DNA of 64,000 nucleotides, from assembly GCA_910575035.1 (NCBI GenBank), contig CAJTDL010000003.1:1-64000 (forward strand), read 5' to 3'. The notes under the pieces are model-generated. The model had not been told where the DNA came from, did not search any database, and was given only the letters and a program-made list of their open reading frames with translations. The position numbers were made by a program, and so were the translations under genes. Source of the stretch: Lachnospiraceae bacterium. GTDB lineage: Bacteria; Bacillota; Clostridia; Lachnospirales; Lachnospiraceae. Positions 1 through 8,230 of the stretch are shown here, one piece after another; position 1 is the first letter of the stretch; each line of letters begins with the position of its first letter.

Positions 1-74
1 CTGCAATAGATAGCTGCCCGGAAGCTCCCGGCAAGAAGTGTGTCCATCCCTGTATATTCCATTGCGTTCATCAT
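1..74 (-). CDS. Possible start of a gene running off the left edge
   Basis: An open frame begins with two consecutive ATG codons at 69-74 on the minus strand and stays open to the edge of the window. It starts only a few bases after the stop codon of the small gene at 81-278, the spacing seen between real genes of this module. Only about 24 codons are visible and no strong ribosome binding site precedes it, so the product cannot be named. Confidence 0.25.
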   Translation of the reverse strand, partial: MMNAMEYTGMDTLLAGSFRAAIYC

Positions 75-80
75 AACCGT

Positions 81-278
81 TTACCCGCACAATCCAGACG
101 GAACACGGTCACTTGGAACCTCATCTTTATTATACCCTATTTCTTGTGGTTTGGCAAGATATTCTTTATCTGTTTTTCTGCTGTGTTTCTGTGCGATGAG
201 GCTCACGAAAACGTCCGTAGCGTCCAGCTCACCGTCAAATACTGTGGTGACATGAATCTCTGTTTTATTTTTCGCCAT
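81..278 (-). CDS. Small conserved mobile-element protein, 65 aa
   Basis: I do not recognise a named family. The protein begins MAKNKTEIHVTTVF and has a short beta-rich N-terminal half followed by a basic, polar tail. The start at 276-278 is chosen over upstream in-frame codons because a GGAGG sits 10 bases before it. It lies downstream of the VapE-like gene on the same strand, in a module of replication and mobilisation genes, so an accessory role in the element is likely. Small proteins of this kind are common in Lachnospiraceae transposons, where they are sometimes labelled Tnp-type accessory proteins; that label is not supported by any motif here. Confidence 0.6.
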   Translation of the reverse strand: MAKNKTEIHVTTVFDGELDATDVFVSLIAQKHSRKTDKEYLAKPQEIGYNKDEVPSDRVPSGLCG

Positions 279-319
279 AGGCAGTTGTCCTCCATACATG
301 AAAAGGCCAGACAGGGACG

Positions 320-516
320 GTCGGCAACGAAGTCCGGCAACGGGCTTCAAAAAACCTTGGAACTAATCCTTGTCTGGCGGTTGGGTTATTTTATACTTTT
401 TCTTTTATTTTTCTGTTGCTTTGGTTGTTAAAGGGGAGAAAAGCCCGCAGTTACGGGATTTTGCCCGGCAACCGGCCCGGCAACGGGATAGCAACGAAGT
501 GTGCAACGGGATAGCA
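320..516. repeat. Short direct repeats (GCAACGGG family) between small gene and VapE-like gene
   Basis: The 14-mer GCAACGGGATAGCA occurs exactly at 480-493 and 503-516. Related GCAACGAAGT and GGCAACGGG strings occur at about 322-345 and again at 490-511. The stretch 279-541 has no credible gene. Spaced repeats next to replication-type genes could be protein binding sites (iteron-like) or part of an origin; this is inference from pattern and position only. Confidence 0.5.
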
Positions 517-541
517 TTGGGCTGTTATTTGCCGGTTTTTT

Positions 542-1939
542 TCAGAAGGGAAGCTCCATTTGCTCCGGCACTGGCGTAAATCCCTCCGGGGTTTTTCCAC
601 GCCCGTTGCTGATGTCCGTTGCCGGTTGCTCCCGTTCCCATCCCTTCTGCCTGCCGTACCCGGCGAACATCCGGGGGTTGGAGAAATAATTCCAGCCGGT
701 GACGCACTGGTTCATTATCTCGTTGATTTCCCGGATTTCCCATTGTTTCGGCTCGTCAAAGGAGTGGTTCAGGGCTTCTTTGTAAAGCTGTTTGGAGCAG
801 ACGGTATCGCCGGGGTAGCTGTCAAGGAAAGCCTGAATCATCCCGGCCTTGGTGTCCTCCGGCATGAAGTCCCGCTGGCGTTCCTTTAGGTGGCGCACCA
901 TTTCCGGGCTGAATGTCAGCTTCCATCTGCCGCTTTTGTAAATCTCCATCGCTTCTGCCCACACCTGGCTGATATAGGCTCTGGAAGCGGGTTCGTCCTC
1001 TAAAATGTGCGTTTCCGCCTGTTCCGGGCATACTTGTATGGGGATAAAGCGGCGGTTGCCGGAGCGGTCAAGGGGCAGGAAGTCAAGGGCGTTGGATGTG
1101 CCGCCGAACACACACTGCCTTGGGCGGTCTGCCGGGTGGGTTTCGTAGGGTATCTTGTAGACTTCCTTCTGACGGCTCAAAAAGGACTTGATTTCCTCTA
1201 TGCTCTTTGCATTTGCGGTGGCAATCATCTCCGACATTTCGATTATCCAGTGACCTTGCAGCTTCCGGTATACATTGTCATCGTCAAGCTTCCGCAAATC
1301 GTCCGAAAACCACTCGTCTTTGACTGCCAGCAGACGGAAGAAGGTGGACTTCCCGGCTCCCTGCCCGCCCACCAGACAGAGCATGACCTCAAATTTACAG
1401 CCGGGGAAAAATGCCCGGTGGATGGCTCCCAACAAAAACAGGCGCAGGGCTTCATAGGTGTACTGGTCTGTGTCTGCCCCTAAAAAATGCCGCAGACAGA
1501 AGCGCACCCGCCCGGTTCCGTCCCATGTCAGGCTGTTCAGATACTCCCGGACAGGGTGGTAACTGTTCTCATTGGCGGCAAGGTCGGCGGCGTCCTGTAT
1601 CTTCTTTTCGCTTGTCAGGCCGTAAGTTTCTTCCAGATACAGCCGGATATATTTCATGTCCGTGTCGGTCATGGGGCTGTTTTGGGGTCTTTTGTAACCG
1701 ATGGGCTTTAAAATATCGGTGCGGTCGGTCAGCAGGTTATAGGCAACCGCCCCGGACAGGAGCGGGTCGCACTGGAACACGGTCAGGCAGTTGCGGATGC
1801 TGTTGCGGAAGCCGCCTTTCTCGGTGGTTTCCAGCATGGCCTTGACTTCCTCAACGCTCCGGGGCGGCTCGGCGCTGTCTGCCATGTTCGCTATTTCCTG
1901 CCGTATCTGGGGCGGTAAATTCTGCCATTCGTCTTTCAA
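542..1939 (-). CDS. VapE-family P-loop ATPase (phage/element replication type)
   Basis: This 465-residue protein belongs to the virulence-associated E family, superfamily-3-helicase-like ATPases found in phages, islands and integrative elements. A Walker A motif GGQGAGKST lies near residue 190, followed by a hydrophobic Walker B-like strand ending IIEMSEM. The likely role is unwinding or initiation during element replication, working with the CHC2 primase-like protein encoded just upstream. The probable start is TTG at 1939, preceded by GAGG; it overlaps the end of the upstream gene by 89 bases, which implies coupled translation. Length is typical for the family. The C-terminal tail is low-complexity and probably variable. 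Confidence 0.88.
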   Translation of the reverse strand: MKDEWQNLPPQIRQEIANMADSAEPPRSVEEVKAMLETTEKGGFRNSIRNCLTVFQCDPLLSGAVAYNLLTDRTDILKPIGYKRPQNSPMTDTDMKYIRLYLEETYGLTSEKKIQDAADLAANENSYHPVREYLNSLTWDGTGRVRFCLRHFLGADTDQYTYEALRLFLLGAIHRAFFPGCKFEVMLCLVGGQGAGKSTFFRLLAVKDEWFSDDLRKLDDDNVYRKLQGHWIIEMSEMIATANAKSIEEIKSFLSRQKEVYKIPYETHPADRPRQCVFGGTSNALDFLPLDRSGNRRFIPIQVCPEQAETHILEDEPASRAYISQVWAEAMEIYKSGRWKLTFSPEMVRHLKERQRDFMPEDTKAGMIQAFLDSYPGDTVCSKQLYKEALNHSFDEPKQWEIREINEIMNQCVTGWNYFSNPRMFAGYGRQKGWEREQPATDISNGRGKTPEGFTPVPEQMELPF

Positions 1940-2498
1940 GGTTCCTCACTTCCTTTCCGTGTCCTGTAATAAGGGCTGCCCGCTCCTGAATGTCCCCGGA
2001 GAGAAGCACGTCCATCAGGTATTCCACCCGGCTCATGTTCTGCAGGGCTTCCACAAACCGGGGATTCCATGCTTCATCGGGCTGCCGTGGGGCATATTCC
2101 TCCTTCCAGCGGCGCAGGAGATGGTAATAGTCGGACAGCACCCGGAAACAGTGCCGCTCCATGCGCTTAAATTTCTGTTCCTCGGTTTCCCTCCGCAGGC
2201 GTGGACGGATGGGCGGCTTCCCGGCGTTCCTCCCGTCCTCATAAGGGATGGAGAAGTCCTGCGCCAGCATGAGGGCGGCTTCTTTACTGCCGATACCGTG
2301 GAGCCGGGAAACAAAGTCAATCACGTCCCCGGTGGCTCCGCAGCCGAAACAGTAAAAGCGGCGGTCAACCTTCATGCTTGGGTTCCTGTCGTTGTGGAAC
2401 GGGCAGACGCACATCCCATTTCTGTTCACTTTAATTCCATAACGCTCCGCAGCCTGCCTTGTGGTGACGGACTGCTTCACGGCTTCAAATACGTTCAA
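1851..2498 (-). CDS. CHC2 zinc-finger primase-like protein
   Basis: A 215-residue protein with an N-terminal CHC2 zinc finger of the DnaG type: CPFH, then CFGC about 20 residues later, as in primase zinc-binding domains that read the template. The polymerase and toprim domains of a full DnaG are absent, which fits the short primase-like proteins of mobile elements that act with a VapE ATPase. The start is taken as TTG at 2498 because AGGAGG lies 8 bases upstream; a longer frame to 2537 lacks a ribosome binding site and overlaps a palindrome. The arrangement CHC2 then VapE is conserved in many Firmicutes elements. Confidence 0.85.
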   Translation of the reverse strand: MNVFEAVKQSVTTRQAAERYGIKVNRNGMCVCPFHNDRNPSMKVDRRFYCFGCGATGDVIDFVSRLHGIGSKEAALMLAQDFSIPYEDGRNAGKPPIRPRLRRETEEQKFKRMERHCFRVLSDYYHLLRRWKEEYAPRQPDEAWNPRFVEALQNMSRVEYLMDVLLSGDIQERAALITGHGKEVRNLERRMAEFTAPDTAGNSEHGRQRRAAPER

Positions 2499-2520
2499 TA
2501 GGCGTTCCTCCTGATAATCC

Positions 2521-2551
2521 CAACGTGGGCGACACAATGTCGCTCACGTTG
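2521..2551. repeat. 14-bp inverted repeat upstream of the CHC2 gene
   Basis: CAACGTGGGCGACA at 2521-2534 pairs with TGTCGCTCACGTTG at 2538-2551 with one mismatch and a 3-base loop. It sits 23 bases before the CHC2 start and after the relaxase stop. No T-run follows on the minus strand, so an operator or RNA processing/attenuation site is more likely than a simple terminator. Confidence 0.55.
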
Positions 2552-2621
2552 TCTGTAAATCTTTCCAGTTCAAAATAAAAGGCACTTGTCTGCGGTTTCC
2601 AATCACAAAACAAGTGCCTGT

Positions 2622-4211
2622 TTAAAGTTCCATATTCTGTTGTTTCTGTGTCCGGGGCGGCTGGCGTTTCTCTGCCTTCTCCTGCCGGATGCGTTCCTGC
2701 CGCCCTTTCAGGTTCCCCTGTACGGACGGTTTCTTCCCCGGCTCGGCGGTCTGGCGGTACTGCTCGGACGGCAATACCTGATTGAGCCAGCGGCGCACAT
2801 CCCGCAGAACTTTTACATCTGCCTGCACCGCTTCCAGCTCCTCCCCCTGTTCCGGCAGGGCAGAAGCAAGCTGTTCCCGTTCCGCTTCCAAATCTTTGCG
2901 GGAGTAGGTATTGCCTTTCAGGTTGGCTTTCAAATACCGGATAGCGGCATAGTAAGCGTCCAGTTCCTCCCGGTGGCTCTCCGCAAACTGCTCTTTTTTC
3001 TTCTTCCAGCCGATAGCGGCATACTCCTTATGGACTGGCTTGCCCGCTTCGTATTTGTCAATGTAGGACAGCATGGTGTTGATGGCTTTGATGCGCTTCT
3101 CGCTTTTTTTCACGCTCGCCATGACAGAAACGGCGGTCTGGCTGATTTCATCCAGCCGGGTGTCAAGGCTCTCTACGGTGGAGATTTCTTTTTTCCGCAG
3201 AAAATCCATAGCCGCCTGTACCTTGTTGAAGTCGGCAACTGTGCCCTTGAGCTTCCCTCTGGAAGTCCAGTCGGCACGCTGTCCGCTCCGCAGTTCTAAA
3301 TACTGTGAGAGCAGCTCCGATATGGTCGGCTCCTTCGTCTGTTCCAACGCTTCCATCAGAGCGGCTTTTTTCTCCTTTAAGTCGGCAATCCAGCCTTTTA
3401 AGTGGCGCACCATCTGGCGGATGGACTGCATGAGGGAGTTGGCGGCTCTGATGTCCCGGTTCAGGTTGCCGATGCTGGTCTGGATTCCTTTCTTCTCCAT
3501 CTGGCAGGCGGCAGGCCCCATGTGGACGGTAGGGATTTGGTCAATCCCTTGCCGGGCATAGGAGCGCAGGTCAAGGCGTTCCGGGCGGTCGTTTGCTTCC
3601 AGATAGCGGTTAGCCGTGTCCGCCCATCCCTGCCGCCAGATTTCAGCGTACTTCTGGTCGTTCCAGTCCACGGTGTTCTCCTTGTGGCTTTTCCATCTGC
3701 CGGACGGGAGCCGGATTCTTTCGCCGTTTCCGTCGAGGTCGTATACCTTGCGGCACTTGGGAAGCCATTTCCCTTTTTCGTCCATCGCCCGCATGGTAAG
3801 CAGGATATGGGCGTGAGGGTTGCCATCCCCCTTGTCGTGGATGGCAAAGTCAGCAATCATGCCTTTGGAAACGAAAAACTCCCGGCAGTAGTCACGGATA
3901 AGGTCGGCGTACTGTCCCGGCGGGATTTCCCTTGGGATGGCAAGCACGAACCTCCGGGCAAGCTGGGAGTTCCATTGTTTCTCCTGTGCTTCGGCAGAGT
4001 TCCATAAGGTATTGCGGTCTGCAAACTCCGGCGGCACATGGGGTGGGAGCATGATTTCTTTGTGGGTGACTTCGTTCTTGTAGGGATAGTATTTCTGCTC
4101 TTGGTCGTATTCAGAGAACAGCTTTTCGCCGCTCTGGTAGGCGGCGGCAGAAACAGCGGATTCATTGTTGCTCCGCTTAATGATGGTGATTTTACAGTGC
4201 GGGCATGGCAA
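2622..4211 (-). CDS. MobA/MobL-family relaxase
   Basis: A 529-residue MobQ-type relaxase that would nick the origin of transfer and lead the strand into a recipient. The N-terminal 200 residues hold the nuclease: the conserved opening CKITIIKRSNNESAVSAAAY, then the metal-binding motif NPHAHILLTMR. The C-terminal half is charged and helical, with long coiled-coil stretches (about residues 260-460). It carries no coupling or secretion genes of its own in this module, so it would mobilise the module using a helper ICE such as the one at 20-31 kb. This relaxase family differs from the second relaxase at 14549-16189. Confidence 0.9.
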   Translation of the reverse strand: MPCPHCKITIIKRSNNESAVSAAAYQSGEKLFSEYDQEQKYYPYKNEVTHKEIMLPPHVPPEFADRNTLWNSAEAQEKQWNSQLARRFVLAIPREIPPGQYADLIRDYCREFFVSKGMIADFAIHDKGDGNPHAHILLTMRAMDEKGKWLPKCRKVYDLDGNGERIRLPSGRWKSHKENTVDWNDQKYAEIWRQGWADTANRYLEANDRPERLDLRSYARQGIDQIPTVHMGPAACQMEKKGIQTSIGNLNRDIRAANSLMQSIRQMVRHLKGWIADLKEKKAALMEALEQTKEPTISELLSQYLELRSGQRADWTSRGKLKGTVADFNKVQAAMDFLRKKEISTVESLDTRLDEISQTAVSVMASVKKSEKRIKAINTMLSYIDKYEAGKPVHKEYAAIGWKKKKEQFAESHREELDAYYAAIRYLKANLKGNTYSRKDLEAEREQLASALPEQGEELEAVQADVKVLRDVRRWLNQVLPSEQYRQTAEPGKKPSVQGNLKGRQERIRQEKAEKRQPPRTQKQQNMEL

Positions 4212-4250
4212 GTGTGCGCCCTCCTTCCTCCCGGATTCCGGGCATAGAAA

Positions 4251-4303
4251 AAGCAGGATACCTTTTTTCAGTTTCCTGCTTGCGTTGCCGCTGGTGGGCG
4301 GCA
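4251..4303 (-). terminator. Paired hairpins downstream of the LspA-like gene
   Basis: Two stem-loops lie in tandem: AAGCAGGA/TCCTGCTT (4251-4281) and TGCCGC/GCGGCA (4286-4303). The position is just after the stop of the LspA-like gene, as for a terminator, although no long T-run follows. A very similar pair occurs at 17080-17129, again just after a minus-strand regulatory operon. The stretch 4212-4347 shows no gene. Confidence 0.5.
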
Positions 4304-4347
4304 GGTATTTAGTTTTTGATGAGTTATCAGTTTGATAAGCTTAAATT

Positions 4348-4866
4348 TTACAATTTGAATTTATTCCTACAAAAGTACAAATACTCTTTAACGGTTATTT
4401 CTTTACTATGTAAAATACCGATGATAACAAATATAATTCCTGCGACTGTAAGGTAACAGTCCTTAATATCAAAAATAAAGAAGTTTGGTATCTGCAAAAA
4501 GTCTAAACTTCCTCCCCAAAAAATTTTATCTATTAAGCTACACAAACAACCTGCCAACCCAAAAACTAAAATTATTTTCACTGAAAATTTAGTTTTCTTC
4601 GTTTTTGCTCTATACAATAAATATCCTGATAGAATAATATAAATGGCAAGAATGTTAAAAACAACCATAAGAAATGAACTTGAAAAAACATCAGCAAAAT
4701 TTCCAAACCATGACAAATTTGTATTTTGTTCTGGGTTAAATCGCAACAAATGAAATATTATATCAAACTCGTCTTGCATAAATAACTTTAATATAATTAT
4801 TTTTATAGTTTGGTCTATCAATGTCAAAAAAAGTACAGGGATAATAAATGGCTTAATCTGTTTGAT
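4348..4866 (-). CDS. Signal peptidase II (LspA)-like membrane protein, unusual start
   Basis: About 170 residues with four hydrophobic segments in the layout of lipoprotein signal peptidase, which cleaves prolipoproteins in the membrane. Family-type features are DQTIK in the first helix region, SLIDK in the third and FDIKD before the last helix; the two aspartates are candidates for the catalytic pair. The usual Asn before LID is Ser here. An AGGAGGAG at 4876-4883 precedes ATCAAACAG, so the ancestral ATG seems to have become ATC (4864-4866); TTG at 4827 is the nearest recognised start. The sequence is AT-rich compared with its neighbours, a sign of cargo acquired separately. Reduced or lost function is possible. 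Confidence 0.6.
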   Translation of the reverse strand: MKQIKPFIIPVLFLTLIDQTIKIIILKLFMQDEFDIIFHLLRFNPEQNTNLSWFGNFADVFSSSFLMVVFNILAIYIILSGYLLYRAKTKKTKFSVKIILVFGLAGCLCSLIDKIFWGGSLDFLQIPNFFIFDIKDCYLTVAGIIFVIIGILHSKEITVKEYLYFCRNKFKL

Positions 4867-4962
4867 GATAAAAAACTCCTCCTCTCAAATCCTGATTTAT
4901 CGTTGGCACTATTATACAGCTTTAACTTGCTAAATGGAATACGCTTTCTGAAAGATTTCCGG

Positions 4963-5128
4963 GTGGCAAAGCCACAAAGGGGTAGCTGGCAAAGCCAGCG
5001 CAGGGGAAGGGTAGCTTCCCCTGTGATGATTGGAGCAGATTGAAAATCTGTGGAAATCATCTGCTGTCCGCAGGACGCTCCCGGCAGGGCGCAATGCACC
5101 ACTTCCCTAAGTGGTGTATAATTGCGCC
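4963..5128. repeat. Cluster of four hairpins, possible origin of transfer region
   Basis: Successive stem-loops: GTGGC/GCCAC (4963-4975), GCTGGC/GCCAGC (4985-4999), AGGGGAAG/CTTCCCCT (5002-5022) and a long GGCGCAAT/ATTGCGCC stem (5088-5128) enclosing CACCACTT/AAGTGGTG. The gap 4884-5262 has no gene. Dense secondary structure upstream of a relaxase gene suits an oriT or single-strand origin, but the nick site cannot be identified by eye. Confidence 0.45.
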
Positions 5129-5262
5129 CTCTTCCAGAGGGGGATTTTCCAGCTTGTCACTTCGGAATCTGTCAACGTGAACGCGCCCGGCTCGTCCACG
5201 TTAAAACTTCCCTTCAAAAATCAAGACGCGCCCGGCGCACTTTGATTCTGGAACAGTCTTTT

Positions 5263-5778
5263 TTATCGTTCCTGCTGTCGGGGCTTCTTGTCAGGATAGA
5301 GTTTCCCGGCGACAACGGCGGCATGGCTCTTTATCTTGATTTCCCCTTCCTGTTCGCTGTGTTTTGCGTTCCGGTAACCTTCATCGGAAAGGAAGAAACG
5401 GAACCGCTCCCCCTTGAAACCGACAAAGCATTGCTTCTGTACTTCCAGCGTAATCATGTGCCGGGTTTCCGGGTGGAACCGTTCTATCCCTGACAGGTCA
5501 TGCCCCTGCAAAATCGGCTCCTGTGCCTTTGCCGCCGCAAGCCGCTGGCGGATGGAATTGTCACGCTCTGCCAGGAACCGGGCTTTTGTGGCGGCGACAA
5601 ACTGGCTGCACTCCGGCTCCGGTATCTTTTCCAGTTTTCGGATGGCGTTCTCCACGATTGCCTTTGTCAATAAGTCCTTTATCACAGGCACGATTTCTTT
5701 CATGCCCGCAAGGGTTTCCGCCTTGGTCGGTGCGGCATACTGGCAGATAATATCCAGCTCGCTTTTTGAAAATTTCAT
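5263..5778 (-). CDS. Transposon-transfer assisting protein (TTRAP family), copy 1
   Basis: A 171-residue protein of the small TTRAP family found beside relaxases in Firmicutes conjugative elements. It begins MKFSKSELDIICQYAAPTKA, with a helical N-terminal two thirds and a basic C-terminal part that includes FFLSDEGYRNA and a KIKSHAAVVAGKLYPD segment. No enzymatic motif is known. ATG at 5778 has GGAGG 8 bases upstream. A close paralogue lies at 14002-14523 and a more distant one at 30926-31447, each at an equivalent point of a separate mobilisation module. It overlaps the DUF3847 gene by 4 bases, so the two are translationally coupled. Confidence 0.8.
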   Translation of the reverse strand: MKFSKSELDIICQYAAPTKAETLAGMKEIVPVIKDLLTKAIVENAIRKLEKIPEPECSQFVAATKARFLAERDNSIRQRLAAAKAQEPILQGHDLSGIERFHPETRHMITLEVQKQCFVGFKGERFRFFLSDEGYRNAKHSEQEGEIKIKSHAAVVAGKLYPDKKPRQQER

Positions 5779-6068
5779 TCTGTGTCCTCCTTCCGGTTTT
5801 CGGTAAGAACCTGTGCCACAAGGCGTTGGATGTCGCCCCGGTGGAACAGTACCTTCAAGATGGTGCTTACCTGCTCGTCCGTCACGGATTCCGGGTGGGG
5901 GAGATGGCTTTCCAGCATTGCCCCTCTGGTGCAGAGCCGGTGTGTCCGCTCCTTCCGGTTCAGTGTCTTTATCTGGTGTTCCAGCATTTTCTCCTTATGC
6001 TGCGCCCGCCGCAGCCTTGCTTCGGTCTTTTCAATCTCCTGATTCAGTTTTTCCAGCTTCTCATTCAT
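5775..6068 (-). CDS. DUF3847 family protein
   Basis: A 97-residue protein with a long N-terminal coiled coil (MNEKLEKLNQEIEKTEARLR onward) and a short C-terminal domain containing HPESVTDEQVSTILKVLFH. This matches DUF3847, a family regularly found next to MobA/MobL relaxases; it has been treated as a relaxosome accessory but its action is not known. The start at 6068 is supported by AAGGAGG 9 bases upstream. Stop and start overlap by 4 bases with the next gene downstream, and its own start overlaps the RepA_N-like gene by 8 bases, giving a tightly packed operon. Confidence 0.82.
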   Translation of the reverse strand: MNEKLEKLNQEIEKTEARLRRAQHKEKMLEHQIKTLNRKERTHRLCTRGAMLESHLPHPESVTDEQVSTILKVLFHRGDIQRLVAQVLTENRKEDTE

Positions 6069-6399
6069 GGGCAGCGTCCTCCTTCGGGAGCAGGATATAG
6101 ATGTGGCTGACCTCCCCGATTCCCTGACGGACACGCATAATCATCCCGGCCTGTTCCAGCTCGTTCAGGGAACGCTTGCAGGTCTGGGGGCTTCGGGAGA
6201 GTGCCGCCGCTATCTCCATGACGGGGAAGCGGATAAACAGAATCCCGTTGCTGTCCTCGGTTCCCCTTGTCAGGATTTCATCCAGCAGGCGGGCATACAT
6301 GACCTTTGCCGTATTGCTGACTGGAAGCCGGAGCATTGCCTTTGGGAGCGGCATACAGGGCGGCAGGGGTGTACTGGCTATCATAAATTCACAATTCAT
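6061..6399 (-). CDS. RepA_N-like replication initiator domain protein
   Basis: A 112-residue protein resembling the N-terminal winged-helix domain of RepA_N plasmid initiators: PLPKAMLRLPVSNTAKVMYA, then a second helix-turn-helix region rich in EIAAALSRSPQTCKRSLNEL and a terminal beta hairpin. Full RepA_N proteins are about three times longer, so this is either a shortened initiator or a stand-alone DNA-binding regulator. Start ATG at 6399 has GGAGG 10 bases upstream. It lies first or second in the operon leading to DUF3847 and TTRAP copy 1. Confidence 0.7.
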   Translation of the reverse strand: MNCEFMIASTPLPPCMPLPKAMLRLPVSNTAKVMYARLLDEILTRGTEDSNGILFIRFPVMEIAAALSRSPQTCKRSLNELEQAGMIMRVRQGIGEVSHIYILLPKEDAAHE

Positions 6400-6580
6400 T
6401 GGGTGGTATCCTCCTTTTGGCTCGTTTGGATAGATAGCGGGGGCAGTCGATCATGACAGCCCGGAAACTCTGCTTACACTCATGCTGGCATTTCCGGCAG
6501 ACTTCATTGTAGCTTCTGCGCCCCCGGTCGTTCAGGAAGAAAGCAAGCTCTTTCTTCAACTTCTTTGACATTCTCGGCAT
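6389..6580 (-). CDS. Small cysteine-containing basic protein, 63 aa
   Basis: No family recognised. A basic protein starting MPRMSKKLKKELAFFL, with CRKCQHEC and a later Cys that could bind a metal ion. GGAGG lies 4 bases before the ATG at 6580, close but usable. It overlaps the RepA_N-like gene by 11 bases and is the first gene of the operon. The gene is real by spacing, ribosome binding site and coding frame; a DNA-binding role is a guess from its charge. Confidence 0.65.
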   Translation of the reverse strand: MPRMSKKLKKELAFFLNDRGRRSYNEVCRKCQHECKQSFRAVMIDCPRYLSKRAKRRIPPNEL

Positions 6581-7111
6581 AGTGCCTCCTTCATAGAAAA
6601 ACCGCCCGATTCAGCAGTAACAGCCGGAATGGGCGGATAGTGGTTTTTTGTGTAGCGTTTCGGGGCGATTTTCAGGGGAAATACGGCCATGGAGCCGCCC
6701 CAAAATCTCCCTTGGTATTACGGGCAGGGCAGACTATGCCCTGTGAAATTGTTGTGTTTCGGTATCGTTTCGGTGTTCATTTTTGCCGGTTCCCTCTGCT
6801 GTCGTTCCTGCCCCCGTCTTTGGCGGCGTTTCGCTCCCCTTGGTACGCTCGTTCCGGTCAGGGTTCCTCCGTTTCCCTGCCGGAAGTCGTTGCGCTACAT
6901 CGCCGGGGAGCATATCCCATACAGGCCGGTCATTCGATTGGAATAATCCATCGATGAACTGCCTATATCATAGGACATTTTTGTACCCTGTGCCGTATGT
7001 CCACAAATCAGGAATAAAGCCCAAAATCCGAAAATTTCCACGATTGCGGAATGGATGTGGTATAATGGCTTTATTGCGGCAGGCTGGCCGCAGGGAAGGA
7101 GTGTTGCGCTT
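6581..7111. other. 530-bp gap between divergent operons
   Basis: No gene is convincing. It opens with an inverted repeat CCGCCC/GGGCGG (about 6602-6639) behind the minus-strand operon and must hold the promoters of that operon and of the XRE gene at 7112. Short open frames here lack ribosome binding sites and look non-coding. Confidence 0.4.
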
Positions 7112-7924
7112 ATGAAATCACGGCTTACTATACAGGAACGTCTAAAAGATTTACGCAAGGAAAAAGACATAAATCTGGAAAAACTTGAAGAACTGACCGG
7201 CATTTCAAAATCTGCACTGGGCAGCTATGAAGCAAATGATTACAAGGAAATCAGCCACGGCAACCTTGTGACACTGGCAGATTTTTATGGGGTGTCTGTT
7301 GATTACCTTCTCTGTCGGACAGAAAATAGAAAACTCTCCAATGTATCATTAGCGGAACTACATTTGAGTGATGATATGGTGGAATTATTGAAAAGCGGAA
7401 ACATCAACAACCGGCTTCTCTGTGAGATTGCTACCAATGATAAGTTTGTCCGGCTTATGACCGACACGGAGATTTACATAGACGGCCACGCAACCGCCCG
7501 TTTCCGTGACATAAACGAGTCCTTGGAAGAACAACGGCTTGCCCTTATCAATCAACACCGCCATGCGGAAGGGGATTTATATTCGGAAACACTACGGGCA
7601 GGACAGATCGGGGAAGAAGATTTTTTCTGCCACATTACACACAAAACTTGGGATTCCATCCTCCGTGACATCCGCAATGCCCATGAGCATGACATTGACA
7701 GCACACCGGATTCCTCGGCCGCGAAAAAAATGGCTCTGGAAATCCAGAGAGCCTTGTCAAGCCCCGGCGATTATCTGGCAAAAATGTGGAAGGTCATTTT
7801 AAGTATGCTCGGTATCGACTATGACAAACTGACGGATGATGAGCAGAAGGTCTTGAAAAAAGTGCTTGCAAAATCACCGGCAATCAAGAACAGCCCGCTG
7901 AATTTCCGGCGTAAGAGGAAATGA
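7112..7924 (+). CDS. XRE-family transcriptional regulator with long C-terminal domain
   Basis: A 270-residue protein. Residues about 6-62 form a Cro/C1-type helix-turn-helix (LTIQERLKDLRKEKDINLEK to SVDYLLCRTEN). The remaining 200 residues are helical, without a recognised catalytic motif, and probably form a dimerisation or sensing domain. GGAAGGAG 10 bases before ATG 7112 fixes the start. It is the only plus-strand gene in the first 19 kb and faces away from the mobilisation operon, a common place for an element's master regulator. A terminator follows at 7929-7962. Confidence 0.85.
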   Translation: MKSRLTIQERLKDLRKEKDINLEKLEELTGISKSALGSYEANDYKEISHGNLVTLADFYGVSVDYLLCRTENRKLSNVSLAELHLSDDMVELLKSGNINNRLLCEIATNDKFVRLMTDTEIYIDGHATARFRDINESLEEQRLALINQHRHAEGDLYSETLRAGQIGEEDFFCHITHKTWDSILRDIRNAHEHDIDSTPDSSAAKKMALEIQRALSSPGDYLAKMWKVILSMLGIDYDKLTDDEQKVLKKVLAKSPAIKNSPLNFRRKRK

Positions 7925-7928
7925 AAAC

Positions 7929-7962
7929 AGCCGTTGTTGGAATTACTGTTCCTGCAACGGCT
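7929..7962 (+). terminator. Hairpin after the XRE regulator
   Basis: AGCCGTTG (7929-7936) pairs perfectly with CAACGGCT (7955-7962), starting four bases after the stop codon. The following sequence is only weakly T-rich (TGTTTCG). Confidence 0.6.
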
Positions 7963-8020
7963 TGTTTCGCAAATCATATTCCATTTTAATTAGGTGGCTG
8001 TCCAACAGACTAATTATTTA

Positions 8021-8230
8021 TTAGTCAAAATAAAATAAATCTTCGAACTTCTTATCTAAAGCAATACACAAAATTAGTGCCAATTTAGCGGTTGGATTAA
8101 ATTGTCCTGTTTCAATAGAACTGATTGTGTTTCGTGATACTCCTACCATTTCAGCTAATGCTGATTGAGAAAGTTTCTGTTCAGCCCTTATTTTCTTTAA
8201 ATTATTTTTTAAAATTAAGTTATCATTCAT
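8021..8230 (-). CDS. Small XRE/Cro-type regulator
   Basis: A 69-residue single-domain helix-turn-helix protein: QKLSQSALAEMVGVSRNTIS is a clear HTH, followed by ETGQFNPTAKLALILCIAL and a short tail. It is the second gene of a two-gene operon behind the small membrane protein at 8230-8544, sharing a base at the junction. Regulators of this size, paired with a DUF membrane protein, are frequent in Lachnospiraceae. The promoter at 8588-8616 overlaps short palindromes that could be its own operators. Confidence 0.85.
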   Translation of the reverse strand: MNDNLILKNNLKKIRAEQKLSQSALAEMVGVSRNTISSIETGQFNPTAKLALILCIALDKKFEDLFYFD

